A stretch of DNA of 64,000 bases from an uncultured Eubacteriales bacterium (GCA_900542425.1 UQNQ01000007.1:1-64000), one strand, 5' to 3'; numbered from the stretch's first letter, positions 41,665 to 51,519 are shown. The notes: generated by a model not told the origin, from the sequence alone. Program-made: numbers and translations.

Positions 41665-42411
41665 CTATATTGGTTTTTCAAAGACATATGCAAGACAGGA
41701 AAGCACGAAACCGGACGCCGTTTCACATCTTAAAATTCGCTCGCCGAACTTTACGGATGTAACACCGACCGTTCTCGCTTCTGCAATTTCATGTTCTGCA
41801 TATCCTCCCTCCGGTCCGACAAAAAAGCTTAAGGTCTGCGGACAATGACCGGAAAAGGAATCTAAATATCTTTGAAGAGACATATTCTCTTCATTTTCAT
41901 AGCATATAAAAGCATTTTCGGACTTTACCCCAAAAAGAGCATCGGAAAAACGTACCGGTGCAAAAACCCTCGGGATGATCCCACGTCCGCATTGCTTTGC
42001 AGCTTCTCCCGCAATCCGATTGAGTCTTGTTATGCGTTTGTCATCATTTCCCGCTCCCGGCTTTGTAATACAGCGTTCAGAATAAACCGGAATGATTTCG
42101 GATACACCAAGCTCAACAGCCTTTTGGACAATATAATCAAATTTCTCTCCCCCTTTGGGGATCGATTGATATAAGCGTATATACACAGGTGATTCCGTCC
42201 GAGTTGGAGAGGAAGACACAATCCGAACCGAAACGGTTTTTCCGTCCATTCTGTAAATCTCACAGTCATAATCCATTCCGCGTCCATTGCAAACTGTTAT
42301 ATGCTCGCCCTCACGCATTCGAAGCGAATAGGAAATATGATGCGCATCATCGCCGCAGATTTCAAAAAAGCCAAGGCTATCATCTCCGGATAAAAGGAAA
42401 AATCTCGGCAT
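41665..42411 (-). CDS. rsmE: 16S rRNA (uracil-1498-N3)-methyltransferase RsmE
   Basis: About 248 residues. The N-terminal PUA-like part (MPRFFLLSGDDSLGFFEICGDDAHHI) and a SPOUT knot domain with FFVGPEGGYAEHEI and GERILRCETASGFVL are diagnostic. It methylates U1498 in 16S rRNA. The ATG at 42411 (MPRFF) is preferred because GGAGG lies before it. It forms an operon with prmA and the chaperone genes, an arrangement common in Firmicutes. Confidence 0.95.
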   Translation of the reverse strand: MPRFFLLSGDDSLGFFEICGDDAHHISYSLRMREGEHITVCNGRGMDYDCEIYRMDGKTVSVRIVSSSPTRTESPVYIRLYQSIPKGGEKFDYIVQKAVELGVSEIIPVYSERCITKPGAGNDDKRITRLNRIAGEAAKQCGRGIIPRVFAPVRFSDALFGVKSENAFICYENEENMSLQRYLDSFSGHCPQTLSFFVGPEGGYAEHEIAEARTVGVTSVKFGERILRCETASGFVLSCLAYVFEKPI

Positions 42412-42564
42412 CCGACATCCTCCACATAGTCCCCCGTCTTCGGCACAAATAGAAACGGGATATATAATCAACTCACATATCCCGCCTGTTTCTTTTTTTA
42501 TTATATACCAAAAAGTAATTTTTGTAAAGAATTTTGAAAAAAATTTACACAATTTTTTACGAAA

Positions 42565-43485
42565 TTATGCTTTCGCATAAATTCCGGCATACCATCCGTT
42601 TTCTTTTTTACAGTCAACACAGGTAAATCCGTATTTTTTCATCTCCGCATCCACCTCTGCCGTTCTCTGCTCGATAATTCCGGAAACAATCCAATACCCT
42701 CCCTGTCTAATAAAGGCTCCGATATCGGGCGCCAGACGGATAATCACATCCGCAACGATATTGGCTGTTACAATATCAAAAGCTTTACCGTCCGGCATTT
42801 TTACCTCCGATAACAAATCGGAGACAAAGCAATGGATGCTACAACCGTTGCGCGCGGCATTTTCCTCTTCCGTTCTTACTGCAATCGGATCAATGTCGCA
42901 TGCCGAGCATGACGATGCGCCAAGTTTGATACCGCAGATTGCCAGGATCCCGCTTCCGCTTCCGACATCCAGCATCCGATCTCCCGGTCTTAAATATTCC
43001 TCCAAAAGCTCCGCGCAAAGCCGCGTCGTCTCGTGAGTACCGGTTCCGAATGCCATACCGGGATCCATCACAAGAATGATTTCGTCCGGTTTTGCTTCGT
43101 AAGTTTCCCAGCTTGGTACAACAACAAGTTTTTTTCCGATATGCGTCGGCTTATAATACTTTTTCCATGCGGTTGACCATTCTTCCTCGTCTGTCCTTAC
43201 GATATCAACAGATGCTTGAATTTTATTTTCTGCAAGCATGGAATTGATATAAGAAACCGCTTCTCCCACACTTTTGTCTTCCGGCACATAGATGCTGCAG
43301 GAAGCAATGTTTTTATCGCTGTTCAGAATGGATTCATCAATCAAATCCCCATAAACAGTGGCAAGTCCCGTCTCAATATCGCTGTAATCTTCAATCATGA
43401 CGGAAGAATCAAGCATAGACATGACAGCGCAGACCGTATCCAAATCCGCCGCGCCGCATGTAACCTTTATCTGCGTCCACGTCAT
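42565..43485 (-). CDS. prmA: Ribosomal protein L11 methyltransferase PrmA
   Basis: 306 residues. LVMDPGMAFGTGTHETTRLC and MLDVGSGSGILAICGIKLG (SAM motif I) followed by VTANIVADVIIRLAPDIGAFI are typical. It trimethylates ribosomal protein L11. Start and dnaJ stop share the base at 43485, so the two genes are translationally coupled. Operon with dnaJ and rsmE. Confidence 0.96.
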   Translation of the reverse strand: MTWTQIKVTCGAADLDTVCAVMSMLDSSVMIEDYSDIETGLATVYGDLIDESILNSDKNIASCSIYVPEDKSVGEAVSYINSMLAENKIQASVDIVRTDEEEWSTAWKKYYKPTHIGKKLVVVPSWETYEAKPDEIILVMDPGMAFGTGTHETTRLCAELLEEYLRPGDRMLDVGSGSGILAICGIKLGASSCSACDIDPIAVRTEEENAARNGCSIHCFVSDLLSEVKMPDGKAFDIVTANIVADVIIRLAPDIGAFIRQGGYWIVSGIIEQRTAEVDAEMKKYGFTCVDCKKENGWYAGIYAKA

Positions 43486-44612
43486 CAGCCTTTATCCTTT
43501 CCGAATATCTTTGAAAAAAACTTTTCTTTTTTGGAATAATTGGATTTTCCGCATGCATTCGCAAATTCCCTTAAAGCATCCTTCTGCGCCTCATTCATTC
43601 CCTTCGGAACTTCAACCGTTACCTTGAAGAGAATATCCCCTCTTCCTTTTCCGTTAATATACGGGATTCCTTTTCCTTTAATTACGAATGTAGTTCCCGT
43701 CTGGGTCCCCTCCGGAATGGTATAGGTAGTATCGCCCTCAAGCGTTGGAATTCTGATTTCAGCGCCAAGCGCTGCTTCCGGAAATGTAATCGGAACTTCG
43801 CAGTAAAGATTGAATCCGTCACGTGTAAAGACCGAATGTGCGCGAACCTGCACCGCAATGTAAAGATCTCCTGACGGACCTCCGTTCTTTCCGCAATTTC
43901 CCATACCGCGGAGTGTCACACGCTGTCCGTTATCAATTCCCGCGGGAATGGATACCTCCAATGTTTTTGTCACGTTGACAAGTCCCGTACCGCGGCAGGT
44001 TTTACATGGATTGGCAATGGTTTGTCCCGCACCGCCGCACGCATCACATGTTTTCGTAGTTTGAAACACGCCGAGCGGAGTTCTCTGCTGCACTTTAATC
44101 TGACCGGTTCCTCCGCATTTGGAGCAAACCTTCGGAGAAGTACCGGCAGCACATCCGGTACCACCGCAATCCGAGCATTTTTCCACTCTTGAATATTTAA
44201 TTTCTTTTTTACAACCGAAAGCCGCTTCATCAAAAGAAATAAAAATACGCTGCAGCAAATCGTCCCCGCGAGAAGGACCATTGCGAGTGCGACGGCTGCC
44301 TCCTCCTCCGAAAAATCCCTCAAAAATATCACTGATATCAAAGCCCTCGCCTGAAAATCCAAAGCCTCCGAATCCATCGAAACCGGCGCCGCCTTCAGCC
44401 GCTTCCGGACCGAATCTGTCATATTTTGCCTTTTTATCGGGGTCTGACAGCACCGCATATGCTTGATTGACTTCCTTAAACTTTTCCTCGGCTTCCTTAT
44501 CCCCCGGATTCATATCCGGATGGTACTTCTTCGCAAGCGTCCTGTATGCTTTTTTTATTTCATCGTCCGAGGCATTTTTGGAAACGCCGAGGACTTCATA
44601 ATAATCTCTCAT
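43485..44612 (-). CDS. dnaJ: Co-chaperone DnaJ
   Basis: 375 residues. The J-domain includes HPD in KKYHPDMNPGDK, a Gly/Phe-rich region (FGGFGFSGEGF), four zinc-binding CxxCxGxG repeats (CSDCGGTGC, CSKCGGTGQ, CDACGGAGQ, CKTCRGTGL) and C-terminal substrate-binding domains. It stimulates DnaK ATPase and delivers substrates. Belongs to the HrcA-controlled operon; 66 bases with a hairpin separate it from dnaK. Confidence 0.98.
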   Translation of the reverse strand: MRDYYEVLGVSKNASDDEIKKAYRTLAKKYHPDMNPGDKEAEEKFKEVNQAYAVLSDPDKKAKYDRFGPEAAEGGAGFDGFGGFGFSGEGFDISDIFEGFFGGGGSRRTRNGPSRGDDLLQRIFISFDEAAFGCKKEIKYSRVEKCSDCGGTGCAAGTSPKVCSKCGGTGQIKVQQRTPLGVFQTTKTCDACGGAGQTIANPCKTCRGTGLVNVTKTLEVSIPAGIDNGQRVTLRGMGNCGKNGGPSGDLYIAVQVRAHSVFTRDGFNLYCEVPITFPEAALGAEIRIPTLEGDTTYTIPEGTQTGTTFVIKGKGIPYINGKGRGDILFKVTVEVPKGMNEAQKDALREFANACGKSNYSKKEKFFSKIFGKDKG

Positions 44613-44634
44613 ATTCTATGCCCGTCCTAACCCT

Positions 44635-44665
44635 GTTAAGGGCGAACGCAAAGTCCGCCCTTAAC
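44635..44665 (-). promoter_or_regulatory. Hairpin between dnaK and dnaJ
   Basis: GTTAAGGGCG pairs with CGCCCTTAAC around an 11-base loop, without a following T run. It is unlikely to be a strong terminator; a processing or stability role setting the DnaK:DnaJ ratio is inference. Confidence 0.6.
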
Positions 44666-44678
44666 AACCATCATTCTA

Positions 44679-46505
44679 TTATTTTTCGGTATAATCCGCG
44701 TTGAAGCTGCCGTCCTCATTTTGAGTACCCGCTTCTCCCGTATTGCCGCCGTCAGTACCGGTATTGCCGGAAGCTTTATAGAGTTTTTCCGAAATTTCAA
44801 AGAATTTCTTCTGGAATGTTTCAAGTCCGCTCTTAATGGTATCGACATTGTCTGATTTCACGGCTTCTTTCAGGCTGTCCGCCTCAGCGCGCAGTGCCTG
44901 TTTGTCATCCTCAGAAATCTTGTCGCCGGCTTCTGAAATCACTTTTTCACTCTGGCTGATCATAGATTCCGCCTGATTCTTCGCATCAACAAGTTCTTTG
45001 AATTTCTTATCTTCCTCTGCAAACTTCTCCGCTTCTTTCACCGCTTTTTCGATGTCCTCCTTGCTCATATTTGTTGAGGAGGTAATGGTAACATGCTGCT
45101 CCTTGCCGGTTCCTTTATCAAGTGCCGTAACATTTACGATACCATTGGCATCGATATCAAACGTAACCTCAATCTGAGGCACACCGCGGGGTGCCGCCGG
45201 AATTCCGTCGAGTGAGAAGCGACCAAGTGTCGTATTGTCCGCAGCGCGTTCACGTTCACCCTGAAGAACATGAATTTCCACTGACGTCTGTCCGTCTGCC
45301 GCGGTCGAGAAAATTTGAGATTTTTTAACAGGAATCGTCGTGTTACGTTCAATAATTTTGGTGCAAACTCCGCCAAGCGTTTCAATTCCAAGGGACAGAG
45401 GCGTTACATCAAGCAAAAGCAGGTCTTTTACCTCACCGCCAAGCACACCGGCCTGAATTGCCGCACCGATAGCAACGCACTCATCCGGATTGATTCCCTT
45501 GAACGGTTCCTTTCCGCTGAACTTTTTGACGGCTTCCTGAACCGCAGGAATTCTTGTCGATCCGCCGACAAGAAGAACCTTATCAATTTGAGAAATGGAA
45601 AGGCCTGCGTCTTTAAGCGCCTGCTGGCACGGTCCCATGCATTTGTCTACAAGGTCCGCTGTCAGTTCATTGAATTTCGCTCTGGAAAGATCCGCGTTGA
45701 AATGCTTCGGACCTGTCGCATCCGCTGTAATAAACGGAAGATTGATATTGGCGCTCGCCATACCAGAAAGCTCGATTTTCGCTTTTTCCGCCGCTTCTTT
45801 CAATCTCTGGAGAGCCATTTTATCTTTGCGCAGATCAATACCGCCGTTTTCTTTCATAAAGGTTTCTGCGATCCAGTCGATGACACGATTATCAAAATCA
45901 TCACCGCCGAGCCGCGTATTGCCGTTAGTGGCGAGAACTTCAAACACGCCGTCTGAAATTTCAAGAATGGATACATCAAACGTACCGCCGCCAAGGTCAA
46001 AGATCATAACCTTTTGGTTAACGCCGTCCTTATCGATACCGTAAGCAAGCGCTGCCGCCGTCGGCTCGTTGATAATTCTGAGCACTTCAAGTCCGGCAAT
46101 TTTTCCGGCATCCTTTGTTGCCTGTCTCTGCGAATCCGAGAAATAAGCCGGTACCGTAATAACCGCTTGCGTAATTGTCGTTCCGAGATAGCTTTCCGCA
46201 TCGGCTTTCAGCTTCTGAAGAATCATAGCCGAAATTTCCTGCGGCGTATACTTTTTGCCATCAATTTCAACTTTATAATCCGTACCCATATGACGCTTAA
46301 TGCTCATAACGGTTCTTTCCGGATTGGTAATTGCTTGTCTTTTTGCGATCTGACCGATCATACGCTCGCCGTCTTTGGAAAAAGCGACGACGGAAGGCGT
46401 GGTTCTGGAACCCTCCGGATTGGTGATAACGGTAGGCTCTCCGCCTTCATATACCGCCACACAAGAATTTGTTGTACCAAGGTCAATGCCTATAATTTTT
46501 CCCAT
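44679..46505 (-). CDS. dnaK: Chaperone DnaK (Hsp70)
   Basis: 608 residues. IGIDLGTTNSCVAV, IFDLGGGTFDVSIL and VLLVGGSTRIPAVQEAV are the Hsp70 signatures; the C-terminal lid ends in a Gly/Thr/Asn-rich tail (SGNTGTDGGNTGEAG). It folds proteins in an ATP-dependent cycle with DnaJ and GrpE. The gene is the third in the hrcA operon. Confidence 0.99.
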   Translation of the reverse strand: MGKIIGIDLGTTNSCVAVYEGGEPTVITNPEGSRTTPSVVAFSKDGERMIGQIAKRQAITNPERTVMSIKRHMGTDYKVEIDGKKYTPQEISAMILQKLKADAESYLGTTITQAVITVPAYFSDSQRQATKDAGKIAGLEVLRIINEPTAAALAYGIDKDGVNQKVMIFDLGGGTFDVSILEISDGVFEVLATNGNTRLGGDDFDNRVIDWIAETFMKENGGIDLRKDKMALQRLKEAAEKAKIELSGMASANINLPFITADATGPKHFNADLSRAKFNELTADLVDKCMGPCQQALKDAGLSISQIDKVLLVGGSTRIPAVQEAVKKFSGKEPFKGINPDECVAIGAAIQAGVLGGEVKDLLLLDVTPLSLGIETLGGVCTKIIERNTTIPVKKSQIFSTAADGQTSVEIHVLQGERERAADNTTLGRFSLDGIPAAPRGVPQIEVTFDIDANGIVNVTALDKGTGKEQHVTITSSTNMSKEDIEKAVKEAEKFAEEDKKFKELVDAKNQAESMISQSEKVISEAGDKISEDDKQALRAEADSLKEAVKSDNVDTIKSGLETFQKKFFEISEKLYKASGNTGTDGGNTGEAGTQNEDGSFNADYTEK

Positions 46506-46575
46506 AATCTATTTCCTCCGTAAAGTAAAAATTCTATATATTTCAACAGGTAATATATATTCAGTATTTTTAAAA

Positions 46576-47112
46576 TTATTTCGCGACTTTCACCATCGCA
46601 TGCCGAATGATTTTTTCGCCTTTGCTGTATCCTTTCTGTAATACTTCGGCGATCTTATTTTCTCCCAGCTCTTCATCTTCCGTCTGCATAATGGCATTGT
46701 GAATTTTCGGATCAAATTCATCGCCTCTTGCCCCGAACGATTCCACGCCAAGTCTTTTTAAAGCATCCTCAAATTGACGAAGCGTCATTTTAACGCCTTC
46801 CGTCATCGTTTCGCCCTCAGAAAAGGCAAGCGCGCGTTCCAAATTATCCATCACCGGCAAAATCGCGGACAATGCATCGCTGTAAGCGTCTGCATATACA
46901 GATTCTCTTTCTTTGCCGCTTCGCTTACGGAAATTGTCATATTCCGCAATCATACGCAAGTACTTATCATTCAAAGCAGCAAGATCCGCTTTGGTTTTTT
47001 CCAGCTCTTCGGAAAGCTTTGCAAGCTCCTTTTTCTCCGCTTTTGTTGTTTTTTCCTCCTCAGGGTTCACCGGTGTTTCTTTATTTTCCTCATTTACTGT
47101 TTTTTCATCCAT
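46576..47112 (-). CDS. grpE: Nucleotide exchange factor GrpE
   Basis: 178 residues. An acidic N-terminal tail, a long coiled coil (KKELAKLSEELEKTKADLAALND) and the C-terminal beta domain with GVESFGARGDEFDPKIHNAI are characteristic. It promotes ADP release from DnaK. Lies between hrcA and dnaK, with short gaps. Confidence 0.97.
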   Translation of the reverse strand: MDEKTVNEENKETPVNPEEEKTTKAEKKELAKLSEELEKTKADLAALNDKYLRMIAEYDNFRKRSGKERESVYADAYSDALSAILPVMDNLERALAFSEGETMTEGVKMTLRQFEDALKRLGVESFGARGDEFDPKIHNAIMQTEDEELGENKIAEVLQKGYSKGEKIIRHAMVKVAK

Positions 47113-47129
47113 TTTCTATTAACTCCTTT

Positions 47130-48203
47130 CTATTCCGTGTCGTCTGCTTCCTCAAGAAGTCCTGTCACTCGTTCGCCCGATAAACTTTCCGAAAGATATT
47201 CAACCGTCGAAATGACTTTGGAATAATCCATTCGGCTCGGTCCGAACACGCCGATGGCTCCCACTGGCTTTCCTCCCACCTTAATGGTTTTAAAAACAAA
47301 CGCAGAATGGTCAACAAGTTCCTCATCCTTTCCGATAAAGATATTCACCTTATCGTCATCGGCATTCTCAATAATCTTCATCAAATCGTCTTTATTTTCA
47401 AACATGCTGATAATCTTCTTCATTTGTCCGACATCTGAAAATTCCGGATATTCAAGCAACTTATTGATACCCTCAAAATTGATATCCGCCTCATCCGATT
47501 TGCCGATCGTATCATAAATCGCTTTGATAACCGGAGCAATCACCATACTCGCAGTGCCCATTTCCGTCTCTGCTTTCATAATCATCGGAAGTGTAACAGC
47601 ACTTGATTGAATGTTTCGGAAATTGTCGTTGAGTACACCGCAAAGCTGACATAGGATTTCGTCGGTAACGGGAATTTCTGTCCGAATATGCCTCGTCGCG
47701 ACATTGCCGTCTGACATACGCATAACAAGCAAAAACGCCGTCGGCTCAAGAAGCATGTAGGAAAACTGCGATACCGTAAGAGAAGCGGTATGGGAAGATT
47801 TTACCGCAACCGTCGTATAATTCGTCATAGAAGCAATCAGTTTCGATGCGCTTTTGAGGATCGAATCCAGCTCTCCCATTTTATTTTTGATAATATTATT
47901 TAAGGAAACAATCTCCGTCGCAGTAAGCTTATAGCTTTCCATCAGCGTATCAACATAGAAACGGTAACCAAGACTGGTCGGGATCCGTCCCGCCGATGTA
48001 TGCGGCTGTTCAAGATATCCCATATCCTCAAGCTCTGCCATTTCATTTCGGATTGTTGCCGACGAATACGGTATTTCCGAATTGGTCATCAAATACTTAG
48101 AGCCGATCGGTTCACCGGTTGAGATGTGTGATTCTATCACAGAACGCAAGATAAGCTTTTTCCTTTGGCTGAGGTTGCCTCCGACCGTAAGCTTATTATC
48201 CAT
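47130..48203 (-). CDS. hrcA: Heat-inducible transcription repressor HrcA
   Basis: 357 residues. N-terminal winged helix (RKKLILRSVIESHISTGEPIGSKYLMTN, then SSATIRNEMAELEDMGYLEQPHTSAGRIPT) and a C-terminal GAF-like domain with IFIGKDEE. HrcA binds CIRCE operators and represses class I heat-shock genes, including its own operon. First gene of the operon, with a CIRCE element 16 bases upstream of the ATG. Confidence 0.98.
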   Translation of the reverse strand: MDNKLTVGGNLSQRKKLILRSVIESHISTGEPIGSKYLMTNSEIPYSSATIRNEMAELEDMGYLEQPHTSAGRIPTSLGYRFYVDTLMESYKLTATEIVSLNNIIKNKMGELDSILKSASKLIASMTNYTTVAVKSSHTASLTVSQFSYMLLEPTAFLLVMRMSDGNVATRHIRTEIPVTDEILCQLCGVLNDNFRNIQSSAVTLPMIMKAETEMGTASMVIAPVIKAIYDTIGKSDEADINFEGINKLLEYPEFSDVGQMKKIISMFENKDDLMKIIENADDDKVNIFIGKDEELVDHSAFVFKTIKVGGKPVGAIGVFGPSRMDYSKVISTVEYLSESLSGERVTGLLEEADDTE

Positions 48204-48218
48204 TTTTTCACCTCATTT

Positions 48219-48245
48219 TTAGCACTCATTCATGTCAAGTGCTAA
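48219..48245 (-). promoter_or_regulatory. CIRCE operator of the hrcA operon
   Basis: TTAGCACTC, 9-base spacer, AAGTGCTAA. The right arm differs from the consensus GAGTGCTAA at one base. The position between promoter and hrcA start makes HrcA autorepression very likely. Confidence 0.93.
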
Positions 48246-48256
48246 ACTTTGATATA

Positions 48257-48285
48257 GTTTTACCACGATTACATCCATTTGTCAA
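48257..48285 (-). promoter_or_regulatory. Probable SigA promoter of the hrcA operon
   Basis: TTGACA (48285-48280), 17-base spacer, TAAAAC (48262-48257) on the minus strand, directly upstream of CIRCE. The -35 box is perfect, the -10 box matches at four positions. Confidence 0.65.
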
Positions 48286-48437
48286 GAGCATTTCCCAATA
48301 TTTTTATGAAATTTTTGTTAACTCCAACACTCAAATGCATCGGGTGCCAAAATTCGAGCGAATCCGCCTTCTTTTGAGACACATTTCCTGATAAAACACA
48401 TCGGCGAAAAGCATGAAAATCTTTATTATGATAATGC

Positions 48438-48468
48438 AAAAAAAAATAACAGGCTTTTGCCTGTTATT
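48438..48468 (-). terminator. Intrinsic terminator after tcdA
   Basis: AATAACAGGC pairs with GCCTGTTATT around TTTT/AAAA and is followed by nine T on the minus strand. It lies 135 bases after the tcdA stop. The rest of 48286-48602 shows no gene. Confidence 0.9.
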
Positions 48469-48602
48469 GAAGTACGACCCTATTGGACCATACCTGAAAA
48501 CATATAAAATTTTGACAACGATATTATTATATCAGAAAATTTTCATTTGTCAATCTTTTTTCACATAAAATACATAAATTTGACGAAAAATCGAAATATT
48601 TT

Positions 48603-49331
48603 TCACTTTTTTTCTGTCAGCAACCGAACTGCTTCTGCTGCAAGCAACAGTCCCGCCGCAGACGGCACAAACGATATGCTGCCGGGAATCTGGCGCCTGC
48701 CATCTAAAGGACATGCTTTTTCTTCTTTGTAATCGGGATGAAGCTCCCTTGGTATCTCTTTAGAATACACCACCCGCATATGAACGATTCCCCGTTTCTT
48801 CAGCTCCGTACGCATCACACGTGCCAGAGGACAAACCGATGTTTTTGCAAGATCGGAGATTTCAAACATTTCCGGATGTAGCTTATTTCCCGCCCCCATT
48901 GCACTGACTACCGGAACGCCCAAAGCATTTGCCCGGACGGCAAGCTCAATTTTTGCCGACACAGTATCCACGGCATCGATGACAACATCATATGCCGACA
49001 GATCGACAGAATCCGCGTTTTCCGGCAGATAGAACAAGGACATGGCGGTAACTTCCGCCAAAGGATTGATATCGGCAATCCGTTCTTTCATTACCTCAGC
49101 CTTGTTTCTGCCGATCGTGGAACGAAGCGCGACCAACTGCCGATTGAGATTGGATTCCGAAACCGTATCGGGATCGACAAGACACAATTTGCCGATTCCG
49201 GCGCGCGCAAGTGCTTCTGCGCAGAAGGAGCCAACGCCGCCGACGCCAAACAGAATGACGCTCGAACGCTTCAGTCGCTCAACAGCCTCGTCTCCGAGAA
49301 GATAGGCGGTTCGTACAAACTGCTCTTCCAT
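48603..49331 (-). CDS. tcdA: tRNA threonylcarbamoyladenosine dehydratase TcdA
   Basis: 242 residues of the ThiF/MoeB-like E1 fold. VILFGVGGVGSFCAEALARAG is the ATP-binding GxGGxG loop, and LVDPDTVSESNLNRQ follows. TcdA cyclises t6A to ct6A at position 37 of tRNAs. No adjacent sulfur-transfer genes suggest thiamine or molybdopterin roles, so TcdA is the best call. The gene is 33 bases downstream of typA and probably in its operon. Confidence 0.88.
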   Translation of the reverse strand: MEEQFVRTAYLLGDEAVERLKRSSVILFGVGGVGSFCAEALARAGIGKLCLVDPDTVSESNLNRQLVALRSTIGRNKAEVMKERIADINPLAEVTAMSLFYLPENADSVDLSAYDVVIDAVDTVSAKIELAVRANALGVPVVSAMGAGNKLHPEMFEISDLAKTSVCPLARVMRTELKKRGIVHMRVVYSKEIPRELHPDYKEEKACPLDGRRQIPGSISFVPSAAGLLLAAEAVRLLTEKK

Positions 49332-49363
49332 TTTGCTCCTCCCACAAGTCTTAAGCTTTTGAC

Positions 49364-51205
49364 TTATTTGCCCTCTTTTTTGATCTTTCCGGCAAGTTTA
49401 TAACGGAGATCGGCAGACAGAATCCGTTTGCGCAGGCGAATGGATTTCGGCGTAACCTCAATCAGCTCGTCGTCGGCAATGAATTCAATTGCTTCTTCCA
49501 AACTCATCACCTTTGCGGGAATCAAACGGAGCGCTTCGTCCGCTCCCTTGGAACGAACCGCTGTCAGATGTTTTTCTTTGCAGACATTGACCGCGATATC
49601 CCCTTGCTTCGGATTTTCCCCGACGATCATGCCTTCATATACGGGACACTGATTGCTGATAAACATAATTCCTCTGTCCTGCGCGTTGAATACACCGTAA
49701 GAGGTGGATTCTCCTGCTTCGGAAGCAACCAAAGAACCGGTAAAACGTCTTGTAATTTCGCCTTTATAAGGCGCATAGGAATCAAATACCGAATTGATGA
49801 TACCCTCTCCGCGGGTATCCGTAAGAAATTCACTGCGATAGCCGAACAAACACCTTGTCGGGATCAAATATTCAATTCTTGTACGTGTTCCGTGTGACGA
49901 AGGATTCATGTTGACGAGTTCGCCTTTTCTCGCACCAAGTTTTTCCATCACGGAGCCGCAATATTCATTTGGCACATCGATGTCCACACGCTCAATCGGC
50001 TCGCAGAGCTTGCCGTCAATTTCCTGATACAGCACGCGCGGCGTACTGACGCAAAGCTCATATCCTTCCCGGCGCATATTTTCAATCAAAATGGAAAGAT
50101 GCATTTCCCCGCGTCCGGCTACCTTAAAGCTGTCCGTTGTTTCTCCGTCGGAAACCCGCAGAGAAACATCTTTCAGCAGCTCTTTATAAAGGCGTTCCCG
50201 AAGCTGGCGGGAGGTAACAAACTTTCCTTCCTTGCCGGCAAATGGACTGTCATTGACAGAAAACGTCATTTCCATTGTCGGCTCACTGACCTTTACAAAT
50301 TCCAAGGGTTCGACACAGTCCACTGCCGTGATAGTATCGCCAATAGAAATATCCTCCGCACCGGAAAAGCAAATAATATCTCCCATTTTTGCTTCCGTAA
50401 CAGGAATTCGGCGAAGCCCATCAATCTGGCTGATGCTGACAATCTTAGTCTTTTTCGGGGCTTTGTCACGGTCATGGTAATTACAGATCATCGCCTCCTG
50501 ATTCTGACGAATAACGCCACGCTCAATCCGTCCGATTCCGATTCTGCCCACATAATCATTATAGTCGATAGAGGAAACGAGAAGCTGAAGCGGTGCATCA
50601 ATCTCGCCTTCCGGTGCAGGAATATAATCGAGAATCGTATCGAAAAGCGGCTTCAAATCCTTTCCTTCCTCATATGGCGAGTAAGCAGCCGTGCCCGCTC
50701 TGCCAGAGCACCAAAGCATCGGAGAATCCAACTGCTCGTCCGTCGCGTTCAATTCGAGCAAAAGCTCAAGGATTTCATCCCCTACCTCGTCAAGCCGCGC
50801 ATCGGGGCGGTCTATTTTATTGACGACAACAATCACACGATGATTCAGTTCCAATGCTTTTTTCAGGACAAACCGTGTTTGCGGCATAGGTCCCTCAGCA
50901 GCATCGACAAGCAAAATAACACCGTTGACCATTTTCAGAATACGCTCCACTTCGCCGCCAAAATCCGCATGTCCGGGCGTATCGACAATATTGATTTTCA
51001 CGCCGTTATAATGAACGGCGGTATTCTTGGCAAGGATAGTAATACCTCTTTCCCTTTCGATGGCGTTGGAGTCCATAACACGTTCCTCCGTCGTCTGATT
51101 TTCTCTGTATATACCACCCTGTTTGAGCATTTCATCCACAAGCGTCGTCTTGCCATGGTCTACGTGTGCAATAATGGCGACATTCCGCAAATCTTCTCTT
51201 TTCAA
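49364..51205 (-). CDS. typA: Ribosome-associated GTPase TypA/BipA
   Basis: About 613 residues. AHVDHGKTT (G1), DTPGHADFGGEVER (G3) and VVNKIDRPDARLDEV (G4) are clear, followed by elongation-factor-like domains and the C-terminal BipA domain. It helps ribosome assembly and stress adaptation. The start is uncertain: TTG at 51205 (KREDLRNVAIIAHV) has GTGAGG 9 bases upstream and fits the family, while ATG 51214 and GTG 51220 have no suitably spaced site. Confidence 0.95.
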   Translation of the reverse strand: MKREDLRNVAIIAHVDHGKTTLVDEMLKQGGIYRENQTTEERVMDSNAIERERGITILAKNTAVHYNGVKINIVDTPGHADFGGEVERILKMVNGVILLVDAAEGPMPQTRFVLKKALELNHRVIVVVNKIDRPDARLDEVGDEILELLLELNATDEQLDSPMLWCSGRAGTAAYSPYEEGKDLKPLFDTILDYIPAPEGEIDAPLQLLVSSIDYNDYVGRIGIGRIERGVIRQNQEAMICNYHDRDKAPKKTKIVSISQIDGLRRIPVTEAKMGDIICFSGAEDISIGDTITAVDCVEPLEFVKVSEPTMEMTFSVNDSPFAGKEGKFVTSRQLRERLYKELLKDVSLRVSDGETTDSFKVAGRGEMHLSILIENMRREGYELCVSTPRVLYQEIDGKLCEPIERVDIDVPNEYCGSVMEKLGARKGELVNMNPSSHGTRTRIEYLIPTRCLFGYRSEFLTDTRGEGIINSVFDSYAPYKGEITRRFTGSLVASEAGESTSYGVFNAQDRGIMFISNQCPVYEGMIVGENPKQGDIAVNVCKEKHLTAVRSKGADEALRLIPAKVMSLEEAIEFIADDELIEVTPKSIRLRKRILSADLRYKLAGKIKKEGK

Positions 51206-51320
51206 GTCTAACATCCTCACTTATGCAAAAATTTTAGGATTTTACTGATTTTAACTTATATATTATATCACCGTTTTTTCAAAAATGGAATATTTTTTTG
51301 ATATTTTTTTGTATTTTTGC

Positions 51321-51361
51321 AAAAAAATCTGCGGGAAAGCACCAATTTCCCACAGATTTTT
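51321..51361 (-). terminator. Intrinsic terminator after the lipoprotein cluster
   Basis: AAAATCTGTGGGAAA pairs with TTTCCCGCAGATTTT; the single mismatch is a G-U wobble in minus-strand RNA, and seven T follow. It lies 15 bases after the second stop codon at 51376. Confidence 0.9.
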
Positions 51362-51375
51362 ATAAAAAATGAAAA

Positions 51376-51519
51376 TCAAACTGGTTCAAGCAGGATTCTG
51401 ACAAAACCGCGTTCTGAGCCCCGCGCGCCATCTCCCGCATATATCATGACGGTAAAAGCCGCATAAGCCGAAACCTTTTCGTAGGCATCCTGTCCGATAT
51501 ACCCAAACAAACGTCGGAA
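51376..51519 (-). other. In-frame extension beyond the lipoprotein stop codon
   Basis: After the TGA at 51522-51520 the same frame continues for 47 sense codons (FRRLFGYIGQDAYEKVSAY ... FVRILLEPV) to a second TGA, just before the terminator. It reads like protein sequence. It may be a former C-terminus cut off by a stop mutation, or a fragment of a related gene. Confidence 0.45.

Noticed and set aside
45315..46523. Several plus-strand reading frames opposite dnaK
   Set aside because: Typical antisense open frames of a high-quality coding gene; no domain or start signal.
50099..51211. 370-residue plus-strand reading frame opposite typA
   Set aside because: It is the reverse reading of a clearly conserved gene, without a suitable ribosome binding site, and has no recognisable domain.
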